Positions 43,812 to 53,007 of a stretch of DNA of 64,000 nucleotides are shown here, in pieces. Location of the stretch: assembly GCA_958296115.1 (NCBI GenBank), contig OY282442.1:62001-126000 (forward strand), given 5' to 3'. A model generated the notes under the pieces. It was not told where the DNA came from and searched no databases. It was given only the letters and a program-made list of their open reading frames with translations. Within the stretch, counting starts at the first letter, position 1; every line of letters starts with the position of its first letter. Source of the stretch: an uncultured Dehalococcoidia bacterium (GTDB taxonomy: Bacteria > Chloroflexota > Dehalococcoidia > Lucifugimonadales > CAJWER01). Both the position numbers and the translations under genes were made by a program.

Positions 43812-44177
43812 ATGACCGCCATACGCAACTGGAGAGACGCAACGCCCGTAGTCGCCCACGAGAGCGCCATCATATGGCGGCTGTTCGACGAGCGGGGCAA
43901 GGATGACCTCCCCTACGATGAGGCGCCCCTGCAGGGCGTCCAGTCCATCACCATGCACAGGATGCAGCCCGGCAAGAACGGCGACTACCACCTCCACGAG
44001 AACCGCGAGCAGGTCTATTACTTCACCGAAGGCCGCGCCAAGATGAAGATAGACGGCGTAATCCACGACGTGAAGGAGGGCGACGCCGTATGCGTCCCGC
44101 CCATGTCCCGCCACCAGCTAATCAACGACAGCGACGACTGGGTGGAGCACCTGATAATCACAGCGTGGGTCAAGTGA
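43812..44177 (+). CDS. Cupin domain protein
   Basis: The 121-aa protein is a single cupin barrel with motif 1 G-x5-H-x-H-x3,4-E in GDYHLHENREQVYYFTEG and motif 2 in GDAVCVPPMSRHQLIND, so the usual three His and one Glu metal ligands are present. Single cupins of this kind are often isomerases, dioxygenases or sugar-binding proteins; no substrate can be assigned. ATG 43812 follows AGGAGA 6-10 bp upstream. It sits between serS and ffh with its own short leader. Confidence 0.8.
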   Translation: MTAIRNWRDATPVVAHESAIIWRLFDERGKDDLPYDEAPLQGVQSITMHRMQPGKNGDYHLHENREQVYYFTEGRAKMKIDGVIHDVKEGDAVCVPPMSRHQLINDSDDWVEHLIITAWVK

Positions 44178-44190
44178 TGGACGCAGAGAA

Positions 44191-44214
44191 CGGCCAGCTC
44201 GAAATCGCTGGCCG
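44191..44214 (+). terminator. Perfect hairpin after the cupin gene
   Basis: CGGCCAGC and GCTGGCCG form an 8-bp perfect stem with an 8-nt loop, 13 bp after the cupin stop. There is no clear T-tract after it, so it may be a weak terminator or an mRNA-stabilising stem rather than a classic intrinsic terminator. Confidence 0.4.
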
Positions 44215-44276
44215 ATAGTATCGGATTCACCGACCTGATGAACCATCCCACAGCCGCGCGATAGGAATCATACGAC

Positions 44277-45608
44277 ATGTTCGAGACGCTCTCCGAAAAG
44301 CTGAACGGCGTGTTCCGCGGACTCGGCGACAAGGGCCGGCTGACCGAGAAGGACGTGGACGCGGCCCTGCGCGAGATCCGCATGGCCCTGCTGGAGGCCG
44401 ACGTCAACTTCAGGGTCGCCCGCGCTTTCGTCGGCAAGATACGCGAGCGAGCGCTCGCGGAGGACGTGCTCAAGAGCCTCACCCCCGGCCAGCAGGTCAT
44501 CAAGGTTACCAACGAGGAGCTGACCGAGATACTCGGCGGCGGCATCAAGAGGTTGGAGCCGGCGCAGAGGTCCCCGTCCGTCGTCCTGATGGCCGGACTC
44601 AACGGCTCTGGCAAGACCACCACCACGGCGAAGCTCGCCAATCGCATGAAGCAGGCCGCGCAGCTTCCCCTCATGGTCGCAGCCGACCTCCAGCGGCCCG
44701 CGGCCATCGACCAGCTCGAGATACTGGGCAAGCAGGTCGCCGTCCAGGTCCACCGCGGAGGCGATGGCGACGATGCCGTGAAGGTCGCCGTGAACGGCGT
44801 CGAGCGCGCCGCGCAGCTCGGCGCTTCTTGGGCTATCGTAGATACGGCGGGCCGATTCCAGATCGACGACGACTTGATGTCCGAGCTCGAGGCGGTGAAG
44901 AAGGCGACATCGCCTGTCGAGACGCTCCTCGTGGTGGACGCCATGACCGGACAGGACGCCGTACACGTCGCCGAAGAGTTCCACCGCCGCATCGGGTTGA
45001 CCGGCCTCATACTCACCAAGATGGACGGCGACGCCAGGGGCGGCGCAGCCCTCTCCATCGTCTCCGTAACGGGCGTGCCCATAAAGTTCATCGGCACAGG
45101 CGAGCGCGTGGACGCGCTGGAAGAGTTTCACCCCGACCGCCTCGCTTCCCGCATCCTCGGCATGGGCGACGTGCTCACCCTCATCGAAAAGGCCGAGACC
45201 ACCTTCGACGAGAACGAGGCCCTGAACCTGGAGAAGAAGATACGCCAGGCAACGTTCGACCTGGACGACTTCCTCGGCCAGCTCCAGCAGCTCAAGAACA
45301 TGGGGTCCCTCAGCCAGCTCGTGGAGATGATACCCGGCATGTCCGCCATCAGGGGCCGAATGCCGGACGCAGACCTCGACGACAGGCAACTCGCGAAGGT
45401 CGAGGCCATCATCTACTCGATGACGCCCGGCGAGCGCCGCAATCCGGGCATCATCGGCGGCAGCCGCAGGCGTCGGATAGCCAAGGGAAGCGGGACCACC
45501 CCGAGGGACGTCAACCAATTGCTGAACCAGTTCAGGCATACCCAGAAGCTCATGAAGCAGATGAGCTCTGGCAAGGGCATGAGGAACATAGCCCAAATGT
45601 TCCGCTAA
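44277..45608 (+). CDS. ffh: Signal recognition particle protein Ffh (SRP54)
   Basis: Ffh binds signal sequences and the 4.5S RNA to target proteins to the membrane. The 443-residue protein has the NG GTPase: G1 GLNGSGKTTTT (107-117), DTAGR (G3), TKMDGDARGGAALS (G4 and closing loop), then the methionine-rich M domain with LEKKIRQATFDLDDFLGQL, the RNA-binding motif segment RRRRIAKGSGTTPRDVNQLL and a Met-rich end. The M domain is short at its C-terminus (ends MRNIAQMFR). The SRP RNA gene is not seen near it. An oxidoreductase gene follows 14 bp downstream. Confidence 0.96.
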   Translation: MFETLSEKLNGVFRGLGDKGRLTEKDVDAALREIRMALLEADVNFRVARAFVGKIRERALAEDVLKSLTPGQQVIKVTNEELTEILGGGIKRLEPAQRSPSVVLMAGLNGSGKTTTTAKLANRMKQAAQLPLMVAADLQRPAAIDQLEILGKQVAVQVHRGGDGDDAVKVAVNGVERAAQLGASWAIVDTAGRFQIDDDLMSELEAVKKATSPVETLLVVDAMTGQDAVHVAEEFHRRIGLTGLILTKMDGDARGGAALSIVSVTGVPIKFIGTGERVDALEEFHPDRLASRILGMGDVLTLIEKAETTFDENEALNLEKKIRQATFDLDDFLGQLQQLKNMGSLSQLVEMIPGMSAIRGRMPDADLDDRQLAKVEAIIYSMTPGERRNPGIIGGSRRRRIAKGSGTTPRDVNQLLNQFRHTQKLMKQMSSGKGMRNIAQMFR

Positions 45609-45622
45609 CGGAGGCGCGGCCC

Positions 45623-46744
45623 ATGAAGTTCCGCATAGGCGTCATTGGCGCAACGGGGTTCATCGGCGCCCCGTACCGAGCGCAGATCAGGAACGCGAAG
45701 GACGACGCAGAGATTGTCGCCCTATGCGCCCGGCGGCGCGGACCCCTCAAAGAGGCCGCCAGGCAGGACGGCGCGGCGTTCGTTACAACCGACTGGCGCG
45801 AGGTAGTCGAGCATCCCGACGTCAACCTCGTCATGGTTCTCACGCCCGACGCGCTCCACTACGAGGCGGTGATGGCGTGCGCCGAGAACCGCAAGCACCT
45901 CATATGCGACAAGCCCATCGGCGCAAACACGGCGGAAGCCTACGAGATGTGGGCGGCGTACCGCAGATCCGGCCTCGGCCACTTCGTGCCATTCTGGACT
46001 CGCTATCTCGCAGTCTTCCAGCGGGTCAGGCGGATAGTCGCGTCCGGGACGCTCGGCGAGATCAAGGCCGTCGTATGCAGGTGGCAGAACCCCAGGCCGG
46101 AGTCCATGCCCTTCACCTGGCGCGACGACGCGGCGCTGTCATCCTCCGGCAGCATCGGCGACCTGGGCTCCCACGCCTACGACACCTTTCGCTGGCTGAC
46201 AGGCCTCGAGGCCGAGCGCGTCATCGCCCACGCGGGCGTGATGACCCCTCCCAAGCCTGACCTCGGCGAGCCGAACCTGGAAGAGGCCCTGACCTGGAGC
46301 AGGTCCCACGCGCGGAGCGACAGCCCGAACATGAAACCCGCCAGCGCATTCGACTACGCCGGAATCTCCGTCCAGCTCACAGGCGGCGCAGTGGGGTACG
46401 TAATGCCCTCGCACGCCCAATACATCCGCAAGGGCCTCGCCCCCGAGATGGAGCTGCACGGCGAAGCGGCGTCGCTGGGCGTCGATCGCTGGACCGGCCG
46501 CCTCGTGCTGGCGCGGCCAGAAAGGGACCCCGAAACCCTGGAAATAGTCCCTGAGCGAGAGCCCGGCAACGACTTCATCCAATTCGCCTTCCCAGGCGTC
46601 CGCCAACGCGCCCAAGGCACCGGCGCAGACCACCCCGGCCTGGACGACGGCTGGCGCGCCCAGCTGTTCACCGACGCCGCAGCCCTGTCCGCCAAACGCG
46701 GCGAGTGGGTGGAGATTGCGGAGATCCAACGAGACCTAGACTGA
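45623..46744 (+). CDS. Gfo/Idh/MocA family oxidoreductase
   Basis: This 373-residue protein has an NAD(P)-binding Rossmann start IGVIGATGFIGAPYRAQI and the conserved family sequence LICDKPIGANTAEAYEM (the EKP motif appears as DKP). The C-terminal substrate domain includes GSIGDLGSHAYDTFRWLTG with the usual His. Members oxidise or reduce sugars, inositols and related compounds; the substrate is unknown. ATG 45623 lies 14 bp after ffh, but a link to SRP function is unlikely. A late loop (about 215-240) is an acidic/charged insertion. Confidence 0.88.
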   Translation: MKFRIGVIGATGFIGAPYRAQIRNAKDDAEIVALCARRRGPLKEAARQDGAAFVTTDWREVVEHPDVNLVMVLTPDALHYEAVMACAENRKHLICDKPIGANTAEAYEMWAAYRRSGLGHFVPFWTRYLAVFQRVRRIVASGTLGEIKAVVCRWQNPRPESMPFTWRDDAALSSSGSIGDLGSHAYDTFRWLTGLEAERVIAHAGVMTPPKPDLGEPNLEEALTWSRSHARSDSPNMKPASAFDYAGISVQLTGGAVGYVMPSHAQYIRKGLAPEMELHGEAASLGVDRWTGRLVLARPERDPETLEIVPEREPGNDFIQFAFPGVRQRAQGTGADHPGLDDGWRAQLFTDAAALSAKRGEWVEIAEIQRDLD

Positions 46745-46775
46745 ACATCCTCTCTCCAGCGCGGCCGCTCCGGCG

Positions 46776-46805
46776 TTCACAGGGCCGCTTCCGAACGGGT
46801 ATCAT
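46776..46805 (+). promoter_or_regulatory. Candidate promoter for trpC-trpF
   Basis: TTCACA (46776-46781, 5 of 6) and TATCAT (46800-46805, 5 of 6) are 18 bp apart, 60 bp upstream of the trpC start. No leader peptide or attenuator is seen in the short leader. Confidence 0.5.
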
Positions 46806-46865
46806 GTAAGCTGCCCCTGAGGCACGGACGCCTTGGGTTCGACGCAGAGATTCGGAGCGGAGTTG

Positions 46866-47669
46866 ATGCGAGCTGGCGCGCCTGACATCCTGAGGAAGAT
46901 AGTCGAGGTCGAGCGGGAGGATCTGGCGAGGCGCCGGGCCGATGTCCCTATGGGTGAATTGGAGCGGCGCATCGAGTCGCCCGTTCATCCTCGCGCGCTC
47001 AACTTTGCGGGTTCCCTCATGGGCGGCGAAACGAGGGTGATCGCGGAGGTGAAGCGGGCCACCCCGTCCAAGGGCGTATTGCGTGAGTACCTGGACCCGG
47101 CAGGGCTGGCGTCCTCGTATGCGGACAACGGAGCCGCCGCGGTATCCGTCCTCACGAACGCCCCTTTCTTTCAGGGAAGCATAGACGACATGGAGTCGGT
47201 CCACAGAGCGTTGCGGCCCCGGCAGGTTCCGGTCCTGCGGAAGGATTTCATCTTCGACGCCTACCAGCTGTGCGAGGCCAGGGCCCATGGGGCCGACGCC
47301 GCGCTGCTGATAGCGGCTATGCTCTCGCCGAGCCAGCTACGCGACCTGATGTCCGTGGCGCAGGGGTTCTGGATGCAGTGCCTAGTGGAGGTACACGACG
47401 AATCCGAGATGGACGCGGCTATCGACGCGGGCGCGGAGGTCATCGGCATCAACAACCGTAACCTTCACACATTCGAGACGGACCTCGGCGTCACCGAGCG
47501 GCTTGCTCCGCTCGCGCCGAGCGATCGGATAGTGGTGAGCGAGAGCGGCATAAATACCCGTGAAGACGCCGCTCGCGTCGGTCAGGCAGGGGCTCACGCG
47601 GTACTCGTCGGCGAGGCTCTGGTTACGGCCCCCGACCCCGGCGCGAAGCTGAGGGATCTGGCGTGGTGA
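46866..47669 (+). CDS. trpC: Indole-3-glycerol phosphate synthase
   Basis: TrpC closes the indole ring in tryptophan synthesis. The 267-aa TIM barrel shows VIAEVKRATPSKGVL (catalytic Lys region), ASSYADNGAAAVSVLTN, VPVLRKDFIFDAYQLCEARA with the catalytic Lys, GINNRNLHTFETDL and VVSESGINTREDA. All conserved catalytic residues appear present. ATG 46866 has GGAG upstream, and an upstream in-frame start at 46833 is less likely. It overlaps trpF, giving a two-gene trp unit detached from the other trp genes. Confidence 0.95.
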   Translation: MRAGAPDILRKIVEVEREDLARRRADVPMGELERRIESPVHPRALNFAGSLMGGETRVIAEVKRATPSKGVLREYLDPAGLASSYADNGAAAVSVLTNAPFFQGSIDDMESVHRALRPRQVPVLRKDFIFDAYQLCEARAHGADAALLIAAMLSPSQLRDLMSVAQGFWMQCLVEVHDESEMDAAIDAGAEVIGINNRNLHTFETDLGVTERLAPLAPSDRIVVSESGINTREDAARVGQAGAHAVLVGEALVTAPDPGAKLRDLAW

Positions 47670-48349
47670 CCTGGCTCAAAATATGCGGACTGCGCGACCC
47701 TGACAGCGCGCTTGCAGCCGCGGATGCAGGCGCGGACTTCTTGGGCATGGCATTCGTGCCCGGCGTGCGGCGGCAGATCACGCCTGGACAGGCCGAATCT
47801 ATAATCCGGCGGCTCCGCGCCGAGCTCGGGGAGCGCGTCCCTAGCCTGGTGGGCCTGTTCGCCGACCAGCCTGTGGACGAGGTGAATGGGGTCATCGAGC
47901 GTTGCGGGCTCGACTTCGCGCAGCTTTGCGGAGACGAGCCGCGGGAGTACTGGGACGAGGTCGCGGCGCCGGTTATCAAGCAGATCAAGATCCGGGATGA
48001 CGTCAGTGTCCTGGATTGCGTCGAGAGGGCGTCTGGCATGGTCGAGGAAGTCGTGTCCGCCGGGCACAGGGCGCAGCTCGACAAGTACGAGCGGGGCGCG
48101 CTGGGCGGCACCGGCCGGGCCTTCGACTGGCGAATCGCGAGGCTGCTTGCCGAGCGCTACGACCTGATGCTCGCGGGCGGGCTGACTCCCGACAACGTGG
48201 GCCGAGCGATCGACGAGGCGCGCCCCTGGGGGGTGGATGTGTCTAGCGGGGTCGAGACGGACGGCGTCAAGGATGCCTCGAAGATACGCCGCTTCGCCGC
48301 CGAAGTCCGGCGGGCGGATCAACCACGCGGCGCGCAACCCTCGCCCTAG
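47663..48349 (+). CDS. trpF: Phosphoribosylanthranilate isomerase
   Basis: TrpF catalyses the Amadori rearrangement before the TrpC step. The 228-aa protein begins with KICGLRDPDSALAAADAGAD (catalytic Cys in KICG), continues VGLFADQPVDEV, QLCGDEP and LAGGLTPDNVGRAI, then VDVSSGVETDGVKD with the catalytic Asp region. GTG at 47663 (or 47666) overlaps the trpC stop. A hairpin just after the stop separates it from the convergent glycosidase-like gene. Confidence 0.94.
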   Translation: MVTWLKICGLRDPDSALAAADAGADFLGMAFVPGVRRQITPGQAESIIRRLRAELGERVPSLVGLFADQPVDEVNGVIERCGLDFAQLCGDEPREYWDEVAAPVIKQIKIRDDVSVLDCVERASGMVEEVVSAGHRAQLDKYERGALGGTGRAFDWRIARLLAERYDLMLAGGLTPDNVGRAIDEARPWGVDVSSGVETDGVKDASKIRRFAAEVRRADQPRGAQPSP

Positions 48350-48356
48350 CTCTTCT

Positions 48357-48382
48357 GCCTGCCGATGACCTTTCGGGCAGGC
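48357..48382. terminator. Hairpin between convergent trpF and glycosidase-like genes
   Basis: GCCTGCC (48357-48363) and GGCAGGC (48376-48382) form a 7-bp stem in the 42-bp gap between two converging genes. It has no strong T-tract on either side; a bidirectional terminator is plausible from its position. Confidence 0.5.
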
Positions 48383-48391
48383 TTGCGCTGG

Positions 48392-50089
48392 CTACTCGCC
48401 CACGCGGTCTATGACGACAGTTAGGCCGGGGGCGTCTGTATCGCCCAGGCTGACGTGCCTCAACACACGGGCCCCCTGTGGAGTCAGCTTCACGACCCTG
48501 AGCGCGCTCCTCCCAAACGCCCCCTTCTCCAGCCTCAGCTCCATGGGGCTTCGAAGAGCCTGCAGGTCAACCGTGTACTCGACCTCGATGTCGACGCTGT
48601 TCCCGCTGTTGGCGGCAGCCAGGGATTGGCCCAGTATCAGCCTGTCCACGGAGGCGGCTGCGTTCATGGGCTCGCCGCGCGTCTCCACTACGCGCACCGT
48701 CATGACATTGCCCGGCGTGGAGATGTCCACGGTGGCCCATTCGGAAGTGGAGATGAAGTACATCTCGATGCGGTTGCGCTCTGCGTCTGGGAGCCGTCTT
48801 GGCGCGATCGGCATATCGGGGGAGAGGGGTATCTCGCGCCGCAGGAGCCTGCCCGTCTCGCCGCCGAGACGGAGATACCAGTCGCTGGGCAGGTCATAGC
48901 CGTCAACGTTCAGGGGCAAGAAACCGCCGCCTGCGGGGAGGCCGCCGGCAGTTGGGGCGAGCTTGAACATCGCGGTGCCTAGATACATATCGTCGAAGGT
49001 CGCAACGCGCAGCGCGGCAGCGCCGGACGCCACGGCGTTGTGGACCTGCCGCCAGTAGAAACGGCCTCCGTCGCGCGGGACGGAGTTGAGGGCAGAGCGT
49101 CCGCCCACCGACAAGCCAGGCCACACGGTGGGAACGTATCCGACGCCAATTGACGCAGCCTCGTCGACGTCTGGAGTGAGGAATCTCGCCATGAAGTCGT
49201 CTGCGCCGGTCTCGTCCTCGTATTCCCCGACGGCCTGCGGGCTGATGAAGTCAAAGGCGCGGTAGGCGTCCGCCCATTCGGGGTCGGGTTCTGTGCGCCA
49301 ATCCACGGGCGCCACTGCGAGCAGGGAAGCCAATTGCGTCTCCGGGGCCGTCGAGTGGAGGCGCTCGACCAGGTTCCGTATCTCTTCCGGCCCGGCGCCG
49401 TTGCGCCCCGGGCCCAGTCCCGATATGCCGACCACGGGCCGGCCGTCGTGATGCAGGTACTGGTCGCTGTCCGTGATATTCATCTCGTCCACCAGGTAGG
49501 CCCAATCGCTGCCGAGGTGGTCGAGAGAGTCGGCTCCGTTCGCGTCGAGGTCGTACATGACGGCGAAGACTCGGCCATGGGCCTCGGCTCCCTCTTTGAC
49601 GTTCTGGGCCACGCGGTCATGGAACGCGAGCTTCTCGCGGCTCTTGGTATCCGTGACGGGCCGATGCAGGAATACGCCGTCCAAGCCGTACTCCTCCATC
49701 CACTGGAAGTGGCGGGAGACGGTGTTGGGGTTTGCGCTGGAGAATGCGTAGGCCGGGCCGCCGTCGTGGAGGGACATGGCAGTGGGGCAGCGCTCGCGGG
49801 GCTCTAGGTCGGAGACGTCGGGCCAGTAGTGGACCGAGGCGCGCTCGGCGTCGGAGGATGCGTCGTCGAACCAGTGGAGCCACGCATCGAGCCCGGATTC
49901 GTCGCCGGGGCAGCTGAACCAGCCCCGGTACTCGAAGAGGACCTTCATGTTCAGCGTGGCGGCGTCCACGGGGCGATTCGATTCGAGGCGCGGGGCGGGC
50001 GTGGATGTCGGCGGCGCGGCAGCGTCCGAGCACGCGGCGGCGAGCAGCAGGACCGCGGCGGATGGGATAAGGGCGCGCAATCGGACCAT
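48392..50089 (-). CDS. Lipoprotein with GH99/GH71-like glycoside hydrolase domain
   Basis: The 565-residue protein starts with a lipoprotein signal (SAAVLLLAAAC) and a short Pro/Thr-rich linker. Residues about 45-370 resemble xylosidase/arabinosidase-type GH99/GH71-like barrels: YRGWFSCPGDESGLDAWLHW near the start (as in the family's YQGWF), then MEEYGLDGVFLHR and AVMYDLDANG, and WADAYRAFDFISP. The C-terminal 180 residues are a beta-rich extension of unknown function. It is probably surface-anchored and acts on a glycan. The TrpF gene converges on it, and the CorC-like gene lies 35 bp upstream on the same strand. Confidence 0.72.
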   Translation of the reverse strand: MVRLRALIPSAAVLLLAAACSDAAAPPTSTPAPRLESNRPVDAATLNMKVLFEYRGWFSCPGDESGLDAWLHWFDDASSDAERASVHYWPDVSDLEPRERCPTAMSLHDGGPAYAFSSANPNTVSRHFQWMEEYGLDGVFLHRPVTDTKSREKLAFHDRVAQNVKEGAEAHGRVFAVMYDLDANGADSLDHLGSDWAYLVDEMNITDSDQYLHHDGRPVVGISGLGPGRNGAGPEEIRNLVERLHSTAPETQLASLLAVAPVDWRTEPDPEWADAYRAFDFISPQAVGEYEDETGADDFMARFLTPDVDEAASIGVGYVPTVWPGLSVGGRSALNSVPRDGGRFYWRQVHNAVASGAAALRVATFDDMYLGTAMFKLAPTAGGLPAGGGFLPLNVDGYDLPSDWYLRLGGETGRLLRREIPLSPDMPIAPRRLPDAERNRIEMYFISTSEWATVDISTPGNVMTVRVVETRGEPMNAAASVDRLILGQSLAAANSGNSVDIEVEYTVDLQALRSPMELRLEKGAFGRSALRVVKLTPQGARVLRHVSLGDTDAPGLTVVIDRVGE

Positions 50090-50124
50090 GCGCCGATTCT
50101 ACCCCAGTCCGGCCCGGCTCGGCG

Positions 50125-51396
50125 TCAGGAGGAGTCTTCGCCGGCTGGCGTCGTCCTGGTAACGAGCAGCCGCTTGACACGTCGGCCAGCAGTGGCGGCG
50201 ACCTCGATCCGGATGCCATCGTATGTAACCAGGTCGCCGGTCTTGGCTATCCTGCCAAGCTGCTGATAGACGAAGCCGCCCAGGGTGTCGAATCCGTCGC
50301 CTTCGAGATTCGTGGACAGGAGGTGGCCAACCTGGTCTATCCCCATGCCGCCGTCTATCATGAACTGGTGGTCTCCCATCGGCTGGATACCCGGCTCTTC
50401 GACGTCGAACTCGTCGACGATCTCGCCCACAATCTCTTCCAGCAGGTCCTCGATGGTTACCAGTCCGGACACCCCGCCGTACTCGTCCACTACGATGGCG
50501 ATGTGCCGCTGGCGCTCCTGGAACTCGGTCAGCAACCCTTCTAGGGTCTTGGACTCCGGGATGAAGAGGGCCTGCCGCACGATGTCCGCCCTCAATGTCT
50601 GGGGCGCGCCGTTGTCGTCGCCGAGCAGCCCGAGTATCTCCCTCGAATATACGATACCCTCTACCTGGTCAACCCCCTCCCTGGTGACCGGGATGCGGCT
50701 GTGCCCGGTGTCCATCATCGTCTGCACCACGTCGGACATCGGGGCTCCAAGCTCGACGGTAACCATGTCGACCCTCGGCACCATGATTTCCCTGGCGGTG
50801 GTCCTGTCCAGGTCGACTACGCCGCGAATCATGCGGGCCTCGTGCTCGTCGAGGGTTTCGTCCTCGGCGTCTATCCCGATGCCCTCTCCGACGTCCCTGT
50901 TGGTGGATGGGTCGATGTCCTCACGGAGTGGGCGGGTCATGCCCCTGGCCGCCTTCTCCTCCAGGGTCAGGAGCGGCGCGAGGGAGCGCGCTAGGACCCT
51001 GACCGGCTTGGCGGCTCGCAGCGCGGCGCGCTCGCCGTAGAGCCTGGCCAGCCCCGCCGCCGCGACGTGGAGAGCGCCTATGACGGCCAGGGCGGCCGCC
51101 CCTACCAAGTACGTGGTCGTCCAGTGGGCGTCGAGAATCGCGAGCCACAGGCCGAGGCTGGATACAAGGGCCGCGCCGAGCATGACGTACTTGAGGAAGG
51201 TGAGCGAGCCGGCCGGGCCCAACGGCGTGGAGTGCAGGCTCTCCAGCGCGATGGCGCCGCGCACTCCCTGCGCGACGAGCCACTGAACGCGCTCGCGCCG
51301 CACCGAGGCGACGCTCGACTCGGCGAAAGACGCAAGGAAGAATCCGACCCCCGAGATGACCAAGGCCACCCAGGGTAACGTACTATCGCTCTCCAA
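50125..51396 (-). CDS. CorC/HlyC-family membrane protein with CNNM-like and CBS domains
   Basis: The 423-aa protein has an N-terminal CNNM/DUF21-like membrane domain of about three or four helices (ALVISGVGFFLASFAESS, FLKYVMLGAALVSSLGLWL, YLVGAAALAVIGALHV), a tandem CBS pair (REIMVPRVDMVTVELGA and then HIAIVVDEYGGVSGLVTIED with LLEEIVGEI), and a C-terminal CorC_HlyC domain. Such proteins are implicated in Mg2+/Co2+ efflux or ion homeostasis; the hemolysin name is historical. It starts 1 bp downstream of glmU on the same strand, so the two are co-transcribed. Confidence 0.9.
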   Translation of the reverse strand: MESDSTLPWVALVISGVGFFLASFAESSVASVRRERVQWLVAQGVRGAIALESLHSTPLGPAGSLTFLKYVMLGAALVSSLGLWLAILDAHWTTTYLVGAAALAVIGALHVAAAGLARLYGERAALRAAKPVRVLARSLAPLLTLEEKAARGMTRPLREDIDPSTNRDVGEGIGIDAEDETLDEHEARMIRGVVDLDRTTAREIMVPRVDMVTVELGAPMSDVVQTMMDTGHSRIPVTREGVDQVEGIVYSREILGLLGDDNGAPQTLRADIVRQALFIPESKTLEGLLTEFQERQRHIAIVVDEYGGVSGLVTIEDLLEEIVGEIVDEFDVEEPGIQPMGDHQFMIDGGMGIDQVGHLLSTNLEGDGFDTLGGFVYQQLGRIAKTGDLVTYDGIRIEVAATAGRRVKRLLVTRTTPAGEDSS

Positions 51397-51397
51397 T

Positions 51398-52747
51398 TTA
51401 TGGTCTCTTCATGTTGCGGGCGCGGGCGGGCGCTCCAACGACAAGGGCCTCTTCCGGCACGTCGCGCGTTACGACGGCGCCGGCGCCTGTCCGGGCCTTC
51501 GGCCCAACTTCGACAGGCGCCACGAGCATCGTGCCGGACCCTATGAAGGCGCCGCCGCCTATTCGCGTCGGATGCTTTTCCGCGCCGTCGTAGTTGCACG
51601 TAACAGTACCGGCGCCGACGTTCACCCCGGGGCCGACGTCGGCGTCCCCGATGTAGCTGAAATGGTGGATGCGCGCACGCCGTCCTATGCGGCTGTTCTT
51701 GATTTCAACCGTGGATCCCACCTGGACGCGCGACTCCAGGCGGGTCCCAGGCCTTATGTTGCTGAAAGGCCCAACTTCGACTCGGTCTTCCAAGACAGAG
51801 CCGGTAACCACCGACGACAGGACCGCGCAGTCGTCCCCCATCGTCGAATCTGCGATCATGCTGTTCGGCCCGATTCGGCACCTGCGGCCAACGCGGGACC
51901 GCCCGGTAACGTGAGTGTTCGGCATCAAGACGGTGTCCTCCCCGATCTCGGCGTCGGCCTCGATATAGACCGAATCCGGGTCGGGCATTGTGACGCCGTT
52001 CAGCATCCAGCGCTCTCGGAGGCGCGTTCGGAGAACGGCCTCCGCCCTGGCAAGTTGCACGCGGTTGTTGATCCCCATGATCTCGGCGGGGTCCTCGACG
52101 CTCACGGACGCGACGAGAGCCCGGGCATCGACCGCCGCCGCGACCAGGTCGGTCAGCAGGACCTCGCCGTTCGCGGATGGGGCCAGAGACTCCAGCGCGG
52201 GCCACAGCCATGACGCGCACATTCTATATATGCCGCTGTTGACCTCGCGGACCGCCAGGGTCTCACCATCAGCGAGGCCATGCTCGACCACGGCCCTGAC
52301 GCCGCTGCCGTTCCTGAGGACCCTACCGAGGTCGCCGGGGTCGTCCATCACTGCGGTCATGAGCGTCAAGGCGGATCGGCTGTTGCGGTGGACTTGCGCT
52401 AGGGATTCGAGGGACGCGGGCCGGACGAGGGGAGAGTCGGCAGCCAGAACAGTAACCTCGTCCGCGTCTTCGAGGATGCGCTTGGCTTGTAAGAGAGCGT
52501 TGCCCGTGCCCAGCGGCTCGCGCTGCTCGACGTAGGCTGCCGAGATCCCAAGCAGGTTCCTGATGCCATCTGCGCCGGGCGCAACCACTACGACTATCCG
52601 GGCCAGGCCCGCCGCCCTCGCAGCTTCCACGACGTGCGCCACGGTCTCCTTGCCGCAGACGCGGTGCAGGGCTTTTGGTAGCCCCGACTTCATCCGGGTC
52701 CCACGGCCCGCGGCCAGAATAACGGCGGCCTGTCTGTCCATTGTCAT
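51398..52747 (-). CDS. glmU: Bifunctional GlmU (UTP transferase / acetyltransferase)
   Basis: GlmU acetylates glucosamine-1-phosphate and then makes UDP-N-acetylglucosamine for peptidoglycan. The 449-aa protein carries LAAGRGTRMKSGLPKALH (residues 11-28) in the uridylyltransferase domain, then VLAADSPLV and NGEVLLTDLV, followed by a left-handed beta-helix of hexapeptide repeats (for example VGPFSNIRPGTRL) and the acetyl-transfer region IHHFSYIGDADVGPGVNVG and GAGTVTCNYDG. A start at ATG 52747 gives MTMDRQAAVILAAG; 52768 would add seven residues. Both domains look complete. A good promoter lies 100 bp upstream. Confidence 0.94.
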   Translation of the reverse strand: MTMDRQAAVILAAGRGTRMKSGLPKALHRVCGKETVAHVVEAARAAGLARIVVVVAPGADGIRNLLGISAAYVEQREPLGTGNALLQAKRILEDADEVTVLAADSPLVRPASLESLAQVHRNSRSALTLMTAVMDDPGDLGRVLRNGSGVRAVVEHGLADGETLAVREVNSGIYRMCASWLWPALESLAPSANGEVLLTDLVAAAVDARALVASVSVEDPAEIMGINNRVQLARAEAVLRTRLRERWMLNGVTMPDPDSVYIEADAEIGEDTVLMPNTHVTGRSRVGRRCRIGPNSMIADSTMGDDCAVLSSVVTGSVLEDRVEVGPFSNIRPGTRLESRVQVGSTVEIKNSRIGRRARIHHFSYIGDADVGPGVNVGAGTVTCNYDGAEKHPTRIGGGAFIGSGTMLVAPVEVGPKARTGAGAVVTRDVPEEALVVGAPARARNMKRP

Positions 52748-52843
52748 GAAAAGAAGAGAGCGCCCCACGCTGCGGCATCGCCCTGCGTACGGCGCTCCTA
52801 ACTCGACTTATGTTAGTGCGGACTCGTCCATTATCCTTCGTTC

Positions 52844-52873
52844 ATGCTAACAACACGCACGAAAGAGTGTCAA
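52844..52873 (-). promoter_or_regulatory. Promoter for glmU, overlapping an inverted repeat
   Basis: On the minus strand a perfect TTGACA (52868-52873) is followed 18 bp later by TAGCAT (52844-52849). CTAACA at 52847-52852 and TGTTAG at 52811-52816 form an inverted repeat that overlaps the -10 region and could be an operator; its partner protein is unknown. No other feature is seen in the 260-bp gap to the GH32-like gene. Confidence 0.55.
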
Positions 52874-53007
52874 GTTTGGCGCGGGGTGTTGAACCTGGTT
52901 TGCCCGCATCGCCCTCTACTGCTATGCTCCCCTCACAATCCGCGCCGCTTGGATAGCCCATCAGGGCGCCTTCCACTGGCGCTCGCCCAGAATTAGGAGC
53001 GTCCCGC

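Noticed and set aside
44178-44276. 4.5S/SRP RNA next to ffh
   Set aside because: There is a perfect short hairpin, but the conserved GGAA tetraloop and internal-loop features of SRP RNA are absent.
46806-46865. Tryptophan attenuator or leader peptide before trpC
   Set aside because: The leader is too short and contains no Trp-rich ORF or terminator/antiterminator pair.
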